The notes beneath the pieces were generated by a model, which searched no databases, had not been told where the DNA came from, and saw only the letters and a list, made by a program, of their open reading frames with translations. Below, in pieces: positions 16,007-23,938 of a stretch of DNA of 34,212 nt. Position 1 is the stretch's first letter, and the number at the start of each line of letters is the position of its first letter. The stretch comes from Epilithonimonas bovis DSM 19482 (GTDB lineage: Bacteria > Bacteroidota > Bacteroidia > Flavobacteriales > Weeksellaceae), in the NCBI RefSeq assembly GCF_900108115.1, contig NZ_FTPU01000033.1, positions 1 through 34,212 on the forward strand. The letters run 5' to 3'. The position numbers were made by a program, and so were the translations under genes.

Positions 16007-16041
16007 AGATAATAAAAAACCTGCAAATTGTATTTGCAGGA
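16007..16041 (-). terminator. terminator of pheS
   Basis: CCTGCAAAT and ATTTGCAGG form a 9-bp perfect stem (16020-16040) around TGT; on the minus strand it is followed by TTTTTTATTATC. It lies 28 nt after the pheS stop. The stem sequence CCTGCAAA/TTTGCAGG is shared with the hairpin at 12670. Confidence 0.8.
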
Positions 16042-16068
16042 TCTATTTTTTCAGCTAGTTTTATTGGA

Positions 16069-17079
16069 TTATAATGTCTTGAACTGTTCCAGCATTCTGA
16101 TATCGTTTTCAAAAAACATTCTGATATCGCTCATTTGGTAAAGCAACATTACAATTCTTTCGATCCCCATTCCAAAGGCATATCCCGAGAATTTGTCAGG
16201 ATCTATATTGACATTTTTGAGAACGGCAGGATCTACCATCCCACAGCCCATAATCTCCAGCCATCCGGTTCCTTTTGTAATCCTGTAATCGGTTTCTGAA
16301 TTAAGGCCCCAATAGACATCAACCTCTGCACTTGGTTCTGTAAATGGGAAGTAAGAAGGCCTCATTCTTATCTTTGATTTGCCAAAAAGTTCTGTTGTGA
16401 AAAACTGAATGGTTTGCTTAAGATCTGCAAAACTTACGTTCTCATCAATATATAAGCCTTCGATCTGGTGGAAAATACAGTGCGAGCGAGACGACACCGC
16501 TTCGTTTCGGAAAACCCTTCCCGGCGCCAGGATCCTCATTGGCGGCTCGTTATTTTCCATATAGCGGATTTGTACAGATGAGGTGTGGGTTCTCAGCAAC
16601 ACATCAGGATTTTGCTCTATAAAGAATGTATCCTGCATATCTCTCGCCGGATGATATTCCGGAAGGTTGAGTGCTGTAAAATTATGCCAGTCATCTTCTA
16701 TCTCGGGTCCGTCTGCTACAGCAAAACCAATCGATTTAAAAATGTCAATAATTTTATTTTTAACAAGATTGATAGGATGACGGGAGCCCAGTTCCAAAGG
16801 GAAGGCAGGTCTTGTAAGGTCTTCTTTCTCAACAATAATCTGGCTTTGCGATGATGGTTTCAGCTCTTCCAGCTTAGCATTGACTGCCTGCTTCAGGCTG
16901 TTTATTTTTTGGCCAAAATCACGTTTCTGCTCATTAGGAACTTCTTTGAATCTTTCAAAAAAATCATTCAAAACACCTTTTTTTCCGTTGAATCTGATAC
17001 GGAACTGTTCTATCTCATCTTTTGCAGAAGACCGAAAATTTTGTACTTCTACCAGCAATTCATCAATTTTCTCTAGCAT
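16069..17079 (-). CDS. pheS: phenylalanine--tRNA ligase alpha subunit
   Basis: The protein attaches phenylalanine to tRNA-Phe as an alpha2-beta2 enzyme. The 336-residue length is standard. An N-terminal coiled-coil tRNA-binding arm (1-85) is followed by the class II catalytic domain, with FNGKKG and DDWHNFTALNLPEYHPARD typical of PheS, motif 2 in SRSHCIFHQIEGLYID (about 196-212), and motif 3 in GMGIERIVMLLY (about 307-318). The beta subunit gene pheT is not next to it, which is usual in Bacteroidota. It appears monocistronic, with a terminator downstream. Confidence 0.97.
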   Translation of the reverse strand: MLEKIDELLVEVQNFRSSAKDEIEQFRIRFNGKKGVLNDFFERFKEVPNEQKRDFGQKINSLKQAVNAKLEELKPSSQSQIIVEKEDLTRPAFPLELGSRHPINLVKNKIIDIFKSIGFAVADGPEIEDDWHNFTALNLPEYHPARDMQDTFFIEQNPDVLLRTHTSSVQIRYMENNEPPMRILAPGRVFRNEAVSSRSHCIFHQIEGLYIDENVSFADLKQTIQFFTTELFGKSKIRMRPSYFPFTEPSAEVDVYWGLNSETDYRITKGTGWLEIMGCGMVDPAVLKNVNIDPDKFSGYAFGMGIERIVMLLYQMSDIRMFFENDIRMLEQFKTL

Positions 17080-17134
17080 TATCTTGTATAAAAATCGTAG
17101 AGTGCAAAAATACGACTTTTAAAATAAAAATTCT

Positions 17135-17166
17135 ACAAAAAAATCTGCCTTGTAGCAGGCAGATTG
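17135..17166 (-). terminator. terminator of the YceI-family gene
   Basis: AATCTGCCT (17142-17150) and AGGCAGATT (17157-17165) make a 9-bp perfect stem; on the minus strand it continues into TTTTTTTGTAG. It lies about 30 nt after the YceI stop. Confidence 0.8.
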
Positions 17167-17194
17167 TGAATTAAATCTTGTCGGGCGATTGGTT

Positions 17195-17854
17195 TTACTT
17201 CTTTTCGATCGCTTTTATGCTCATCTGGACGTTGATTTCATTTTTTATCAGGCCTTCTGCAGCGGGCATCTGGAACTTAATGCCAAACTCATCCCGGTTG
17301 ATGTCCTTCGGTTCTGTAGCAATACTCAGCTCGCCGTTAGCAACTTTTACATTGGCGTTGAAGCTGGCTGGTTTTGTAATGCCCTTCAGTGTGAGATTAC
17401 CATCCAGAATGGTGTTATAATCGCCTCCTGCAGGAGCTTCCGATATTTTTGTAATCTCAAAACTTGCCGTTGGAAATTTGTTGACATCAAAGAAATCGGC
17501 ACTTTTCAGATGGCCAACCAGTTTGCTGTTGCTTTCGCTGTCCTTAAGATCTGTGTTAGAAATGGACGTCATGTCTACTACAAACTGCCCGCTTTCCAGC
17601 TTGTTATTCTTTACAGTTACTTCGCCACTTTCGAATTTTAAAGTCCCTATATGACTGGTGTTGTCGGATTTCACGACCTTAAATCCTTTCCATTCTGCTT
17701 TGCTGTTAAGCGTGTCTATAGTGTAGATTTGGCCATCATTAGTGGTTAATACCTCATTGCTTTCGCTGGTTACAGGTTTGTCCTTACCGCAAGAGATGAT
17801 CATGGCAGTGGCAGATATCAATAACAGTGCAGACAGGATTGTTCTCTTTTTCAT
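17195..17854 (-). CDS. YceI-family lipoprotein
   Basis: The 219-residue protein starts with a lipoprotein signal peptide; the lipobox IISC puts the lipidated cysteine at residue 22. After a Ser/Asn-rich linker, the YceI domain (about 45-215) shows YTIDTLNSKAEWKGFKV, HIGTLKFESGEV, a VVDMTSISNTDL strand pair, LVGHLKSADFFDV, FPTASFEITKI and GNLTLKGITKPASFN. YceI domains form lipocalin-like barrels that bind isoprenoid-type or other hydrophobic molecules. Attachment to the cell envelope is expected, possibly on the outer membrane; the ligand is unknown. It appears to be a single-gene unit. Confidence 0.92.
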   Translation of the reverse strand: MKKRTILSALLLISATAMIISCGKDKPVTSESNEVLTTNDGQIYTIDTLNSKAEWKGFKVVKSDNTSHIGTLKFESGEVTVKNNKLESGQFVVDMTSISNTDLKDSESNSKLVGHLKSADFFDVNKFPTASFEITKISEAPAGGDYNTILDGNLTLKGITKPASFNANVKVANGELSIATEPKDINRDEFGIKFQMPAAEGLIKNEINVQMSIKAIEKK

Positions 17855-18070
17855 ACTTTGATTTTTATTTTTAATGGTTATATGCGATCGCCCGATATTG
17901 ACAGGTGTTTAGGTTTTCAAATCAAGGCAACTTTATATCTTCTTATTTTCCTATTGGCAGTCGATTCGTTAAACGATTTTGAATCAAAAAGTTTTATTTT
18001 TTAGTAAGTTTTACGTTCTTTGCTAAAATAAATAAAATTCCTACACTTCCAAATATTAATTTGTGTAAAA

Positions 18071-19003
18071 ATGCTTTTAGAAGTCAAAAATCTTTATTTC
18101 AATTATCAGACCAACAAACCGCTGTTTCAGAACCTCAATCTGAATGTGGAAAAAGGGCAGATCATCGCCGTGGCGGGAGAAAGTGGTTGTGGTAAATCTA
18201 CGCTGCTGAGTCTTATATATGGACTGATGGACTGGCAAAGCGGTGAGATTATGTTTGATGGACGTCTTTTGCGCGGGCCAAAGTCTAATCTGGTTCCGGG
18301 CGAGGCTGACATGAAGTTTGTGGCCCAAAACTATGATCTGATGCCTTATGGCACCGTTGCCGATAACGTTGGGAAATTTATTTCTAATATCAATCTTGGC
18401 TCAAAGAAAGAAAAAGTGCAGAAATTGCTTGATATTGTCGGGCTTACAGATTACGCAGATGTCCTGCCTATAAACCTGAGCGGCGGCCAACAACAGAGAG
18501 TTGCCATTGCCAGGGCTTTGGCCGTTCTTCCAAAAATGATTTTGTTGGATGAGCCTTTCAGTAACCTTGATTTTTCCAGGAAATTTGAACTTCGGGATAA
18601 ACTGTTTAGTTATGTGAAGGACAATAATCTCAGCTTGTTGATCTCTACCCACGACCTTGAGGAGGTTTTGCCATGGGCGGACAAGGTTATAGTTCTTCAG
18701 CAAGGCCGGCTTATACAAGCTGATTCTGCAAAAGAAACGTACGAAAACCCTTATAATGATTATGTAGCCAAGCTGCTTGGTGAAGTTAATCTGTTTACAG
18801 AAGAGGAGAAGCGGGAATTAGGCCTTTATAAGAAACACTATTTTCCGCATCAGATCAGTATCACTACAAATGGAGTAGAAGCAGAAGTTTCGGAAAGCCG
18901 TTTTGCCGGCTCGCATTACAGGAATAAGCTTCAGATGAAAGGCAAGCCGATTATTGTTTATACCGATCATCCTTTAGCAGGAACCGTATTTGTACAATTT
19001 TGA
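18071..19003 (+). CDS. ABC transporter ATP-binding protein (orphan)
   Basis: The 310-residue ATPase has Walker A GESGCGKST at 36-44, signature LSGGQQQRVAIARAL at 136-150, Walker B MILLDEPFSNLD at 156-167 and the H-loop ISTHDL (H194). A C-terminal extension of about 90 residues (215-310) looks like a TOBE-type beta domain, as in ABC ATPases for iron, sulfate/molybdate or polyamine import. No permease or binding protein gene is next to it, so the transported substrate cannot be assigned. The Q-loop is in FVAQNYDLMPYGTV. It starts with ATG at 18071. Confidence 0.9.
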   Translation: MLLEVKNLYFNYQTNKPLFQNLNLNVEKGQIIAVAGESGCGKSTLLSLIYGLMDWQSGEIMFDGRLLRGPKSNLVPGEADMKFVAQNYDLMPYGTVADNVGKFISNINLGSKKEKVQKLLDIVGLTDYADVLPINLSGGQQQRVAIARALAVLPKMILLDEPFSNLDFSRKFELRDKLFSYVKDNNLSLLISTHDLEEVLPWADKVIVLQQGRLIQADSAKETYENPYNDYVAKLLGEVNLFTEEEKRELGLYKKHYFPHQISITTNGVEAEVSESRFAGSHYRNKLQMKGKPIIVYTDHPLAGTVFVQF

Positions 19004-19022
19004 TGCTGTTTAAAAAACAGAT

Positions 19023-19050
19023 TGTGGATAAAATATGGATAACTTATACA
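19023..19050. other. DnaA-box-like cluster
   Basis: TGTGGATAA at 19023-19031 is a perfect complement of the DnaA box TTATCCACA. TATGGATAA at 19034-19042 has one mismatch and TTATACATT at 19044-19052 three. An AT-rich tract follows. This could be an origin-like site, a DnaA titration site, or chance. Confidence 0.3.
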
Positions 19051-19239
19051 TTTACAGTTTGTTGAAACTTATTTTTTTATTATAAATTTGTTTTAATAAA
19101 AATTTAAAGGAATTTTTTGGTTAATTCTCTTTCTGCCTTAGAGACTGAAAATTAGTTCCGATTCTGTGAACAATCGAAGTCTTTGGAAGATTACCCTGCC
19201 AAATCTTTCCTTTTTTTTGTTTAATTCTTACAGGTTTCG

Positions 19240-19285
19240 GCCTGGCTCAGTCTGGCAGTCGGTATCAGACAGGCAAGGCTGAGCA
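19240..19285. repeat. nested inverted repeats in convergent spacer
   Basis: GCTCAG (19245-19250) pairs with CTGAGC (19279-19284) and TCTG (19251-19254) with CAGA (19266-19269); alternatively GCCTG (19240-19244) pairs with CAGGC (19270-19274). The segment is much richer in GC than its surroundings. It may act as a terminator for the minus-strand gene or be a structured element; no T run follows in either direction. Confidence 0.4.
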
Positions 19286-19315
19286 GAGCAGAAGTGTTTG
19301 GCAAGTCAAATTTTA

Positions 19316-19648
19316 TTAAGCTTTCTTTACAAATTCTGATTTCAGCGCCATAGATCCAAAACCATCAATTTTACAATCTATATTATGATCACTGTCTGGT
19401 CTCAGCCGGATATTTTTTACTTTAGTTCCTGCTTTTACGGGCTTGGGAGCACCTTTTACAGGCAGGTCTTTGATAACAACTACAGAGTCCCCGTTTTGGA
19501 GTTCATTACCATTAGAATCAAAAATCTTGTCTGCGTTAGCGGCTTCTGCAGGATCCCATTCGTTGAAGCATTGGGAACAGACCATCATTCCGTCCTGTTC
19601 ATAAGTGTATTCGGATTGGCATTTTGGGCAAAGGATAACGTCGCTCAT
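19316..19648 (-). CDS. yjdM: YjdM/PhnA-type zinc-ribbon protein
   Basis: The 110-residue protein begins with a zinc ribbon: CPKC at 7-10 and CSQC at 24-27, with EWDP following. The C-terminal half (about 45-108) has the PhnA domain pattern [23 protein letters not shown] and [13 protein letters not shown]. Older annotations call it an alkylphosphonate utilization protein, but no phosphonate genes are nearby and the E. coli homologue is not required for phosphonate breakdown; real function is unknown. A short single-gene unit. Confidence 0.9.
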   Translation of the reverse strand: MSDVILCPKCQSEYTYEQDGMMVCSQCFNEWDPAEAANADKIFDSNGNELQNGDSVVVIKDLPVKGAPKPVKAGTKVKNIRLRPDSDHNIDCKIDGFGSMALKSEFVKKA

Positions 19649-19822
19649 AGTTTATTTAGATATTAAATTATAAGATTAAATTTTCGCTGCAAATATAACT
19701 TAATTGTCTGTCGGCTTCAACTAACATTTATCAGGATACCTAAAGTCATCGCCCTGGTGTTCTGATTATCTAAAATCTTGTTTATATTTGTGCGTAAGTA
19801 AAATAAATCTACACTTTCTAAA

Positions 19823-20902
19823 ATGAAAAAGACCGCTTTATACGATAAACACGTTGCTTTGGGCGCAAAGATTGTTCCGTTTGCAGGATTTGAGATGCCT
19901 GTACAATATTCAGGTGTAACAGAAGAGCATTTTGCAGTTCGGGAAAAAGCCGGGATCTTTGATGTGTCCCATATGGGGCAGTTTTTTATTGAAGGTCCTG
20001 CCGCAAAAGACTTACTACAGTTCGTCACCTCCAACAATGTAGATGCATTGCAAAACGGGAAAGCGCAATACTCATGCCTACCCAATGAGAATGGCGGCAT
20101 TGTGGATGACCTGATTGTTTACAAGATGGATGACGAGAAATACTTTGTTGTCGTCAATGCATCCAATATCGATAAAGACTGGGCTCATATCTCAAAATAC
20201 AATGACAAGTTCGGCGCGAAAATGACCAACGCTTCTGATGAAATGTCTCTGATTGCCATCCAGGGCCCGAGAGCTACAGAAATCCTTCAGAAGCTTACAG
20301 ATACAGATTTATCATCTATCCCGTATTATCATTTTACAGTAGGTTCTGTAGATGGTGTTTCGGATGTCATTATTTCTAATACCGGCTACACAGGAAGCGG
20401 CGGTTTCGAGATCTATTTTGATAACAAAAATGCAGGACAGCTTTGGGATGCGCTTGTCGCAGCCGGGGAAGAATTTGGGATGATCCCTTGCGGATTGGCT
20501 GCCAGAGACACTCTTAGGCTGGAAAAGGGCTTCTGCCTTTATGGCAATGATATCGATGATACCACGTCGCCTTTGGAGGCCGGCCTGGGTTGGATTACAA
20601 AGTTTGATAAGGACTTTGTGAACAAAGCATCTCTTGAAAATCAAAAAACCGAAGGCGTAACTAAAAAACTGGTTGGTTTTGAGATGCAGGAGAAAGCTAT
20701 CCCGAGACACGGTTACGAAGTGGTGGATGCCGAAGGCAATATTATCGGTAAAGTCACCTCTGGAACCATGTCACCCATGAAGAAAGTAGGATTGGGGCTG
20801 GCTTATGTTGATGAGCCTTACTTCAAACTGGGTTCCGAAATTTTCATCAGGATCAGAAACAAAAATATTCCTGCGAAAGTGGTAAAGCTACCTTTTGTAT
20901 AG
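19823..20902 (+). CDS. gcvT: glycine cleavage system T protein (aminomethyltransferase)
   Basis: The 359-residue enzyme transfers the methylene group of glycine, carried on lipoyl-GcvH, to tetrahydrofolate and releases ammonia. It is the standard length for bacterial GcvT. Recognisable blocks are [44 protein letters not shown] (with the catalytic-region Asp residues), [20 protein letters not shown] and [20 protein letters not shown]. The C-terminal barrel includes [10 protein letters not shown]. gcvH and gcvP are not adjacent. It is followed by an imperfect terminator. Confidence 0.97.
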   Translation: MKKTALYDKHVALGAKIVPFAGFEMPVQYSGVTEEHFAVREKAGIFDVSHMGQFFIEGPAAKDLLQFVTSNNVDALQNGKAQYSCLPNENGGIVDDLIVYKMDDEKYFVVVNASNIDKDWAHISKYNDKFGAKMTNASDEMSLIAIQGPRATEILQKLTDTDLSSIPYYHFTVGSVDGVSDVIISNTGYTGSGGFEIYFDNKNAGQLWDALVAAGEEFGMIPCGLAARDTLRLEKGFCLYGNDIDDTTSPLEAGLGWITKFDKDFVNKASLENQKTEGVTKKLVGFEMQEKAIPRHGYEVVDAEGNIIGKVTSGTMSPMKKVGLGLAYVDEPYFKLGSEIFIRIRNKNIPAKVVKLPFV

Positions 20903-20922
20903 GATAAACCAAAATATTATAA

Positions 20923-20956
20923 TGCCCCGGAATAATTTTCGGGACATTTTATTTTA
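20923..20956 (+). terminator. terminator of gcvT
   Basis: TGCCCCG (20923-20929) pairs with CGGGACA (20940-20946) with one mismatch, followed by TTTTATTTT, 20 nt after the gcvT stop. Confidence 0.7.
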
Positions 20957-21010
20957 AAATTTAAGCGTTTTGTTTTTCACCACTAATATTTTACAAAGCA
21001 GCATTTTTAT

Positions 21011-21041
21011 TTGAGTCCGAAAAAAAATTATAGTATTTTTG
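21011..21041 (+). promoter_or_regulatory. promoter of udk
   Basis: TTG (21011-21013), 20 nt, then TATTTTTG (21034-21041) fits TTG-N19/20-TAnnTTTG. Initiation near 21048 would leave a leader of only about 8 nt before the ATG at 21056, and it excludes a longer reading frame starting at the TTG itself. Confidence 0.6.
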
Positions 21042-21055
21042 TAAAAAATGTAAAA

Positions 21056-21673
21056 ATGCTCGTAATTGGAATTGCCGGTGGAACAGGTTCCGGAAAAACC
21101 ACGGTGGTCAACAAGATTCTTCAACAACTTAATGCAGAAGGCGTTAACGTCCTTTCTCAGGACAATTATTACCACGATAACCAGAATCTGACACTCTCAG
21201 AGAGAGAAATTCTCAATTATGACCATCCCAAATCCATCGATTTTGAACTGCTGCTGGAACATGTGAAGGCACTCAAAAACGAGGAAAGTATAGAGCAGCC
21301 GATCTATTCCTTTGTTACCCATTCCAGGACTGGCGACCACGTAATTGTAGAGCCCAAAAATGTACTGATTGTAGAAGGGATTTTGGTTTTGACCAACAAA
21401 GAATTGCTAAAGGAATTTGACCTCAAAGTCTTTGTTCATGCAGATTCTGACGAAAGGCTTATCAGAAGGATCCGTAGAGATACACAGGAGCGTGGCCGCG
21501 ATTTGCAGGAGGTGTTGCACCGTTACCAGACCACGCTGAAGCCTATGCATCAGGAGTTTATAGAACCGTCGAAAAATGAGGCAGATCTAATTGTACCTAA
21601 CATGAGGCAAAATTCTGTGGCCATCGATTTTCTGACAACTGTCATCAACAACTCACTCAAAAAAGTGTATTAA
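21056..21673 (+). CDS. udk: uridine kinase
   Basis: The 205-residue enzyme phosphorylates uridine and cytidine for pyrimidine salvage. The P-loop GGTGSGKTT is at 8-16; SQDNYYHDNQNLT and YDHPKSIDFELL are the uridine-binding blocks; IYSFVTHSRTG, VLIVEGILVL and the lid arginines in RLIRRIRRDTQERGRD follow. I start at the ATG 21056 (MLVIGIAGGTG) because the family starts close to the P-loop and the promoter lies immediately upstream. A 171-bp inverted-repeat element separates it from the next gene. Confidence 0.96.
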   Translation: MLVIGIAGGTGSGKTTVVNKILQQLNAEGVNVLSQDNYYHDNQNLTLSEREILNYDHPKSIDFELLLEHVKALKNEESIEQPIYSFVTHSRTGDHVIVEPKNVLIVEGILVLTNKELLKEFDLKVFVHADSDERLIRRIRRDTQERGRDLQEVLHRYQTTLKPMHQEFIEPSKNEADLIVPNMRQNSVAIDFLTTVINNSLKKVY

Positions 21674-21682
21674 TCTAATGAT

Positions 21683-21853
21683 TATGGCAGCTGTTTCCGT
21701 CTTCCGTTCCCAATCTTTTTTGCCACCAGCATTGGCCACAGGAAAAAAGGATTTCCGCTCAAGCCGGGCTGCGAGCCATTCTCCGGAGAAAAGCGCTTAG
21801 GATCATGAAATCGCCAGGATTGGGAAGCGCAAACAATGAAGATGCAGCCATAA
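21683..21853. repeat. 171-bp inverted-repeat-bounded intergenic element
   Basis: Outer ends TTATGGCAGC (21683-21692) and GCAGCCATAA (21844-21853) are inverted copies with one mismatch. Further in, TTCCCAATC (21707-21715) matches GATTGGGAA (21818-21826) perfectly. Inside are a CTTTTTTGCC...GGAAAAAAG hairpin (about 21714-21749), GGCTGCGAGCC and TTCTCCGGAGAA. The CTTTTTT...AAAAAAGGATTTCCGCT plus CGGGCT layout resembles, from memory, multicopy intergenic repeats of flavobacteria. The segment is GC-richer than its flanks and has no coding frame. It could be an imported non-coding repeat or a structured RNA. Confidence 0.65.
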
Positions 21854-21886
21854 CATTTGGCAAATAACAAATAATAAAATCTACAT

Positions 21887-22237
21887 ATGAAAGAACTTAT
21901 CAAAGACATCAGGAAAAAGTCGCCCACGCTCAAGTTTTTTCAGACTTATGTTTTTAATAAATATGTGTTGACGTTAGCCGGCTTTCTCGTCTGGATGATT
22001 TTTTTTGACAGTACATCGTTTCTCGTTATCAATGAGCTGAATGGCGAAATAGGACGATACGAAAATCAACTCGATTTTTATAAAACCGAATACGAGAAAA
22101 ATGACAAGTTCTATCGCAAACTGATGAACAACAAGCAGGAGAAAGAAAAATATGCCCGCGAGAACTACTTTATGAAAAAGCCAAATGAAGAAATTTTTAT
22201 CCTGGTAGTAGACAGCTCAAAAATTGCAAAAAAATAA
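21887..22237 (+). CDS. ftsB: FtsB/DivIC-like septum formation initiator
   Basis: A 116-residue single-pass protein with a short basic cytoplasmic N-terminus, a membrane helix at about 27-45 (YVLTLAGFLVWMIFFDS) and an extracytoplasmic coiled coil at about 50-90 (INELNGEIGRYENQLDFYKT). The end YARENYFMKKPNEEIFIL is the conserved FtsB/DivIC tail. It is expected to bridge FtsL and FtsQ in the divisome. It begins 213 nt after udk and is followed after only 4 nt by the methylmalonyl-CoA mutase small subunit gene, an arrangement I associate with flavobacteria. Confidence 0.88.
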   Translation: MKELIKDIRKKSPTLKFFQTYVFNKYVLTLAGFLVWMIFFDSTSFLVINELNGEIGRYENQLDFYKTEYEKNDKFYRKLMNNKQEKEKYARENYFMKKPNEEIFILVVDSSKIAKK

Positions 22238-22241
22238 TACA

Positions 22242-23408
22242 ATGGAGAACAAAAAAAATCATTTTTCCGATTGGGAACAGCTTGTCAAAAAGCAGTTAAA
22301 AACTGAAAATATTTACGAAGTTCTCCGAAAAAATAATCTGGAAGGTGTTGAGGTACAACCTTATTACCAAAGCACGAATGAGTATAAACCCCTTCCAAAA
22401 GCAGAGGAAAGCACACATCTGGTCGCCGAGTATCAGGAAAGCGTTGCAGATCAGGCTTTCGCGGTCCTTCTAAACCAAAATGTTGAACATCTTCAGGAAA
22501 AGGCCATTTTTATTAATAATCCGGATTTGGCAGAACATATCGTAACCGACGAGACCAACCGTTATTTCTCTTTAATCGATGTTTTTTCTGATGACCAGTC
22601 CGCTGTCATTGATGAACATTTAGCTGGTGAATTACTGTCTAAAACCTTCGAGAAGCAGATTTGCATAGACGTAAGTCTGCATCAGAATGCGGGCGCTTCT
22701 GTCATCCAGCAGTTGGCTTTTGCACTGGGCAAAACACAGGAATTGACAGAGAAATATGGATCAGGAATTCTTACCAAACTAATTTACAGATTTGCTGTTG
22801 GTGCCAATTATTTCATGGAAATAGCTAAGATCCGTGCTTTTAAATATTTGTTTAATCAATATGCAAAAGAATTTGACCAGGACCTGATTCCTTACATTTT
22901 TGCAGAAACTTCGTTAAGAAATAAGGCAAAATATGATCAGGAAAATAATCTTATCCGCTCTACATTAGAATTGGCATCTGCGATGATTGCAGGTGCTGAT
23001 GCTGTTTTCTGTAATAATTATAAAATAGAAAATCCATCAGAACTGTCCAGTGAGATTTCCTTTAAACAACAGATTGTTTTGGCCTATGAGAGTATCATCA
23101 ATGTTTTTGAAGATGCAACTTCCGGAAGTTATTATGTAGAAGACATCACACGCCAGTTTGCTGAAAAAGCCTGGAAGTTATTTCTAAAGATTGAGGAAGA
23201 TGGTGGTTATCTGGAGCTTTTGAAATCTGGCAAAATCCAAAAAATGATCTATGAACAGGCTGTAAAAGAGCAGCAATGGGTAGAAGAAGGTAAAATCAAG
23301 GTGATCGGGGTGAATCTTTATCCAAAGCTGGATGTCAAAAAATCTGTTTCTGACCTTTACAATATCAAAGAAATCAAAAAAGTCCGCTGGGCAGAAATGT
23401 TTGAGTGA
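22242..23408 (+). CDS. mutA: methylmalonyl-CoA mutase small subunit
   Basis: The 388-residue protein corresponds to the barrel domain of the non-catalytic small subunit of adenosylcobalamin-dependent methylmalonyl-CoA mutase (interconverts succinyl-CoA and methylmalonyl-CoA). It lacks the cobalamin-binding DxHxxG domain, as expected for a short small subunit. Features are FSDWEQLVKKQLK at the start, HQNAGASVIQQLAFALG, ETSLRNKAKYDQENNLIRST and ATSGSYYVEDITRQFAEKAW. The ATG at 22242 (MENKKNHF) is chosen over an in-frame one at 22224 because the latter lies inside ftsB. The large subunit gene, commonly close by, is absent from the window. Its stop overlaps the DinB-family gene start. Confidence 0.9.
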   Translation: MENKKNHFSDWEQLVKKQLKTENIYEVLRKNNLEGVEVQPYYQSTNEYKPLPKAEESTHLVAEYQESVADQAFAVLLNQNVEHLQEKAIFINNPDLAEHIVTDETNRYFSLIDVFSDDQSAVIDEHLAGELLSKTFEKQICIDVSLHQNAGASVIQQLAFALGKTQELTEKYGSGILTKLIYRFAVGANYFMEIAKIRAFKYLFNQYAKEFDQDLIPYIFAETSLRNKAKYDQENNLIRSTLELASAMIAGADAVFCNNYKIENPSELSSEISFKQQIVLAYESIINVFEDATSGSYYVEDITRQFAEKAWKLFLKIEEDGGYLELLKSGKIQKMIYEQAVKEQQWVEEGKIKVIGVNLYPKLDVKKSVSDLYNIKEIKKVRWAEMFE

Positions 23409-23851
23409 TGAGAGAACAATTGATTGATCTGTTAGAATATAATGCACAATGTAATCAATTAGTGATTGATGCTTATTTTGAGAACAAATCTGCAGTTGAT
23501 GAAAAAACAGTTATGCTTCTCAATCATATTCTTAACGCTCAGCAGGTTTGGAATGCGCGGATTCTTAAAGAACCATTATTCGAGATTTGGCAAATCAATC
23601 CGGAAGAGGAACTTTCAGGAATTAATCAATCTAATTTTGAAAAAAGCAACAAAATTTTGAGGGAAAGAAATCTTGATGAGATTATTATTTACAGAAACTC
23701 AAAAAATAAACAATTTTCTAATGCAGTCCATGAGATTTTTTTTCATTTCGTTAATCATTCCACTTATCACAGAGGCCAGATAGCACTGCTTATGAAACAA
23801 TGTAGACTGCAACCTATCAATACGGATTATATCTTCTACAAGAGAAATTAG
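23408..23851 (+). CDS. DinB-family metalloenzyme-like protein
   Basis: A 147-residue four-helix-bundle protein of the DinB/YfiT type. Candidate metal ligands are H40 (LLNHILNAQQVW), H117 and H121 (HFVNHSTYHRGQIALLMKQ), the standard three-His set of the family, and QPINTDYIFYKR is the typical C-terminal pattern. DinB-like proteins include thiol-dependent transferases with bacillithiol or mycothiol; this member's substrate is unknown. The ATG at 23408 overlaps the mutA stop (TGATG), which indicates coupled translation, and lies one codon after a GTG start that is also possible. Confidence 0.85.
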   Translation: MREQLIDLLEYNAQCNQLVIDAYFENKSAVDEKTVMLLNHILNAQQVWNARILKEPLFEIWQINPEEELSGINQSNFEKSNKILRERNLDEIIIYRNSKNKQFSNAVHEIFFHFVNHSTYHRGQIALLMKQCRLQPINTDYIFYKRN

Positions 23852-23915
23852 AGCATCGTAATTTTTTCGGTTTGGTAAAAAACAGTTCATAATTCGTAAC
23901 TCATAAGTAATTCAC

Positions 23916-23923
23916 TATCTTTG
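23916..23923 (+). promoter_or_regulatory. -7 element of the pseudouridine synthase promoter
   Basis: TATCTTTG matches TAnnTTTG, 15 nt before the ATG at 23939. The -33 position carries TTC (23893-23895, 20-nt spacing) rather than TTG, so the match is partial. Confidence 0.45.
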
Positions 23924-23938
23924 CAAAAATTTTAGAAA

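Larger units (their letters stand above)
19004..19315. other. gene-free convergent spacer with DnaA-box-like sites and a GC-rich folded segment
   Basis: The spacer lies between a plus-strand ABC gene and a minus-strand zinc-ribbon gene. It contains a weak CTGTTT-AAA-AAACAG hairpin at 19006-19020, DnaA-box-like 9-mers at 19023-19050, a very AT-rich tract (19068-19115), and a GC-richer segment at 19240-19285 with inverted repeats. No coding frame is credible. Confidence 0.55.

Noticed and set aside
12670-16040. Two distant hairpins with the same stem CCTGCAAA/TTTGCAGG as a repeat family
   Set aside because: Both sit directly after genes in terminator positions, and only the 8-9 bp stem is shared; parallel use of a favoured terminator stem is the simpler reading.
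15882-16112. Minus-strand 76-codon frame between pheS and the histidine kinase
   Set aside because: It overlaps both gene ends and the pheS terminator; composition looks like a shadow frame.
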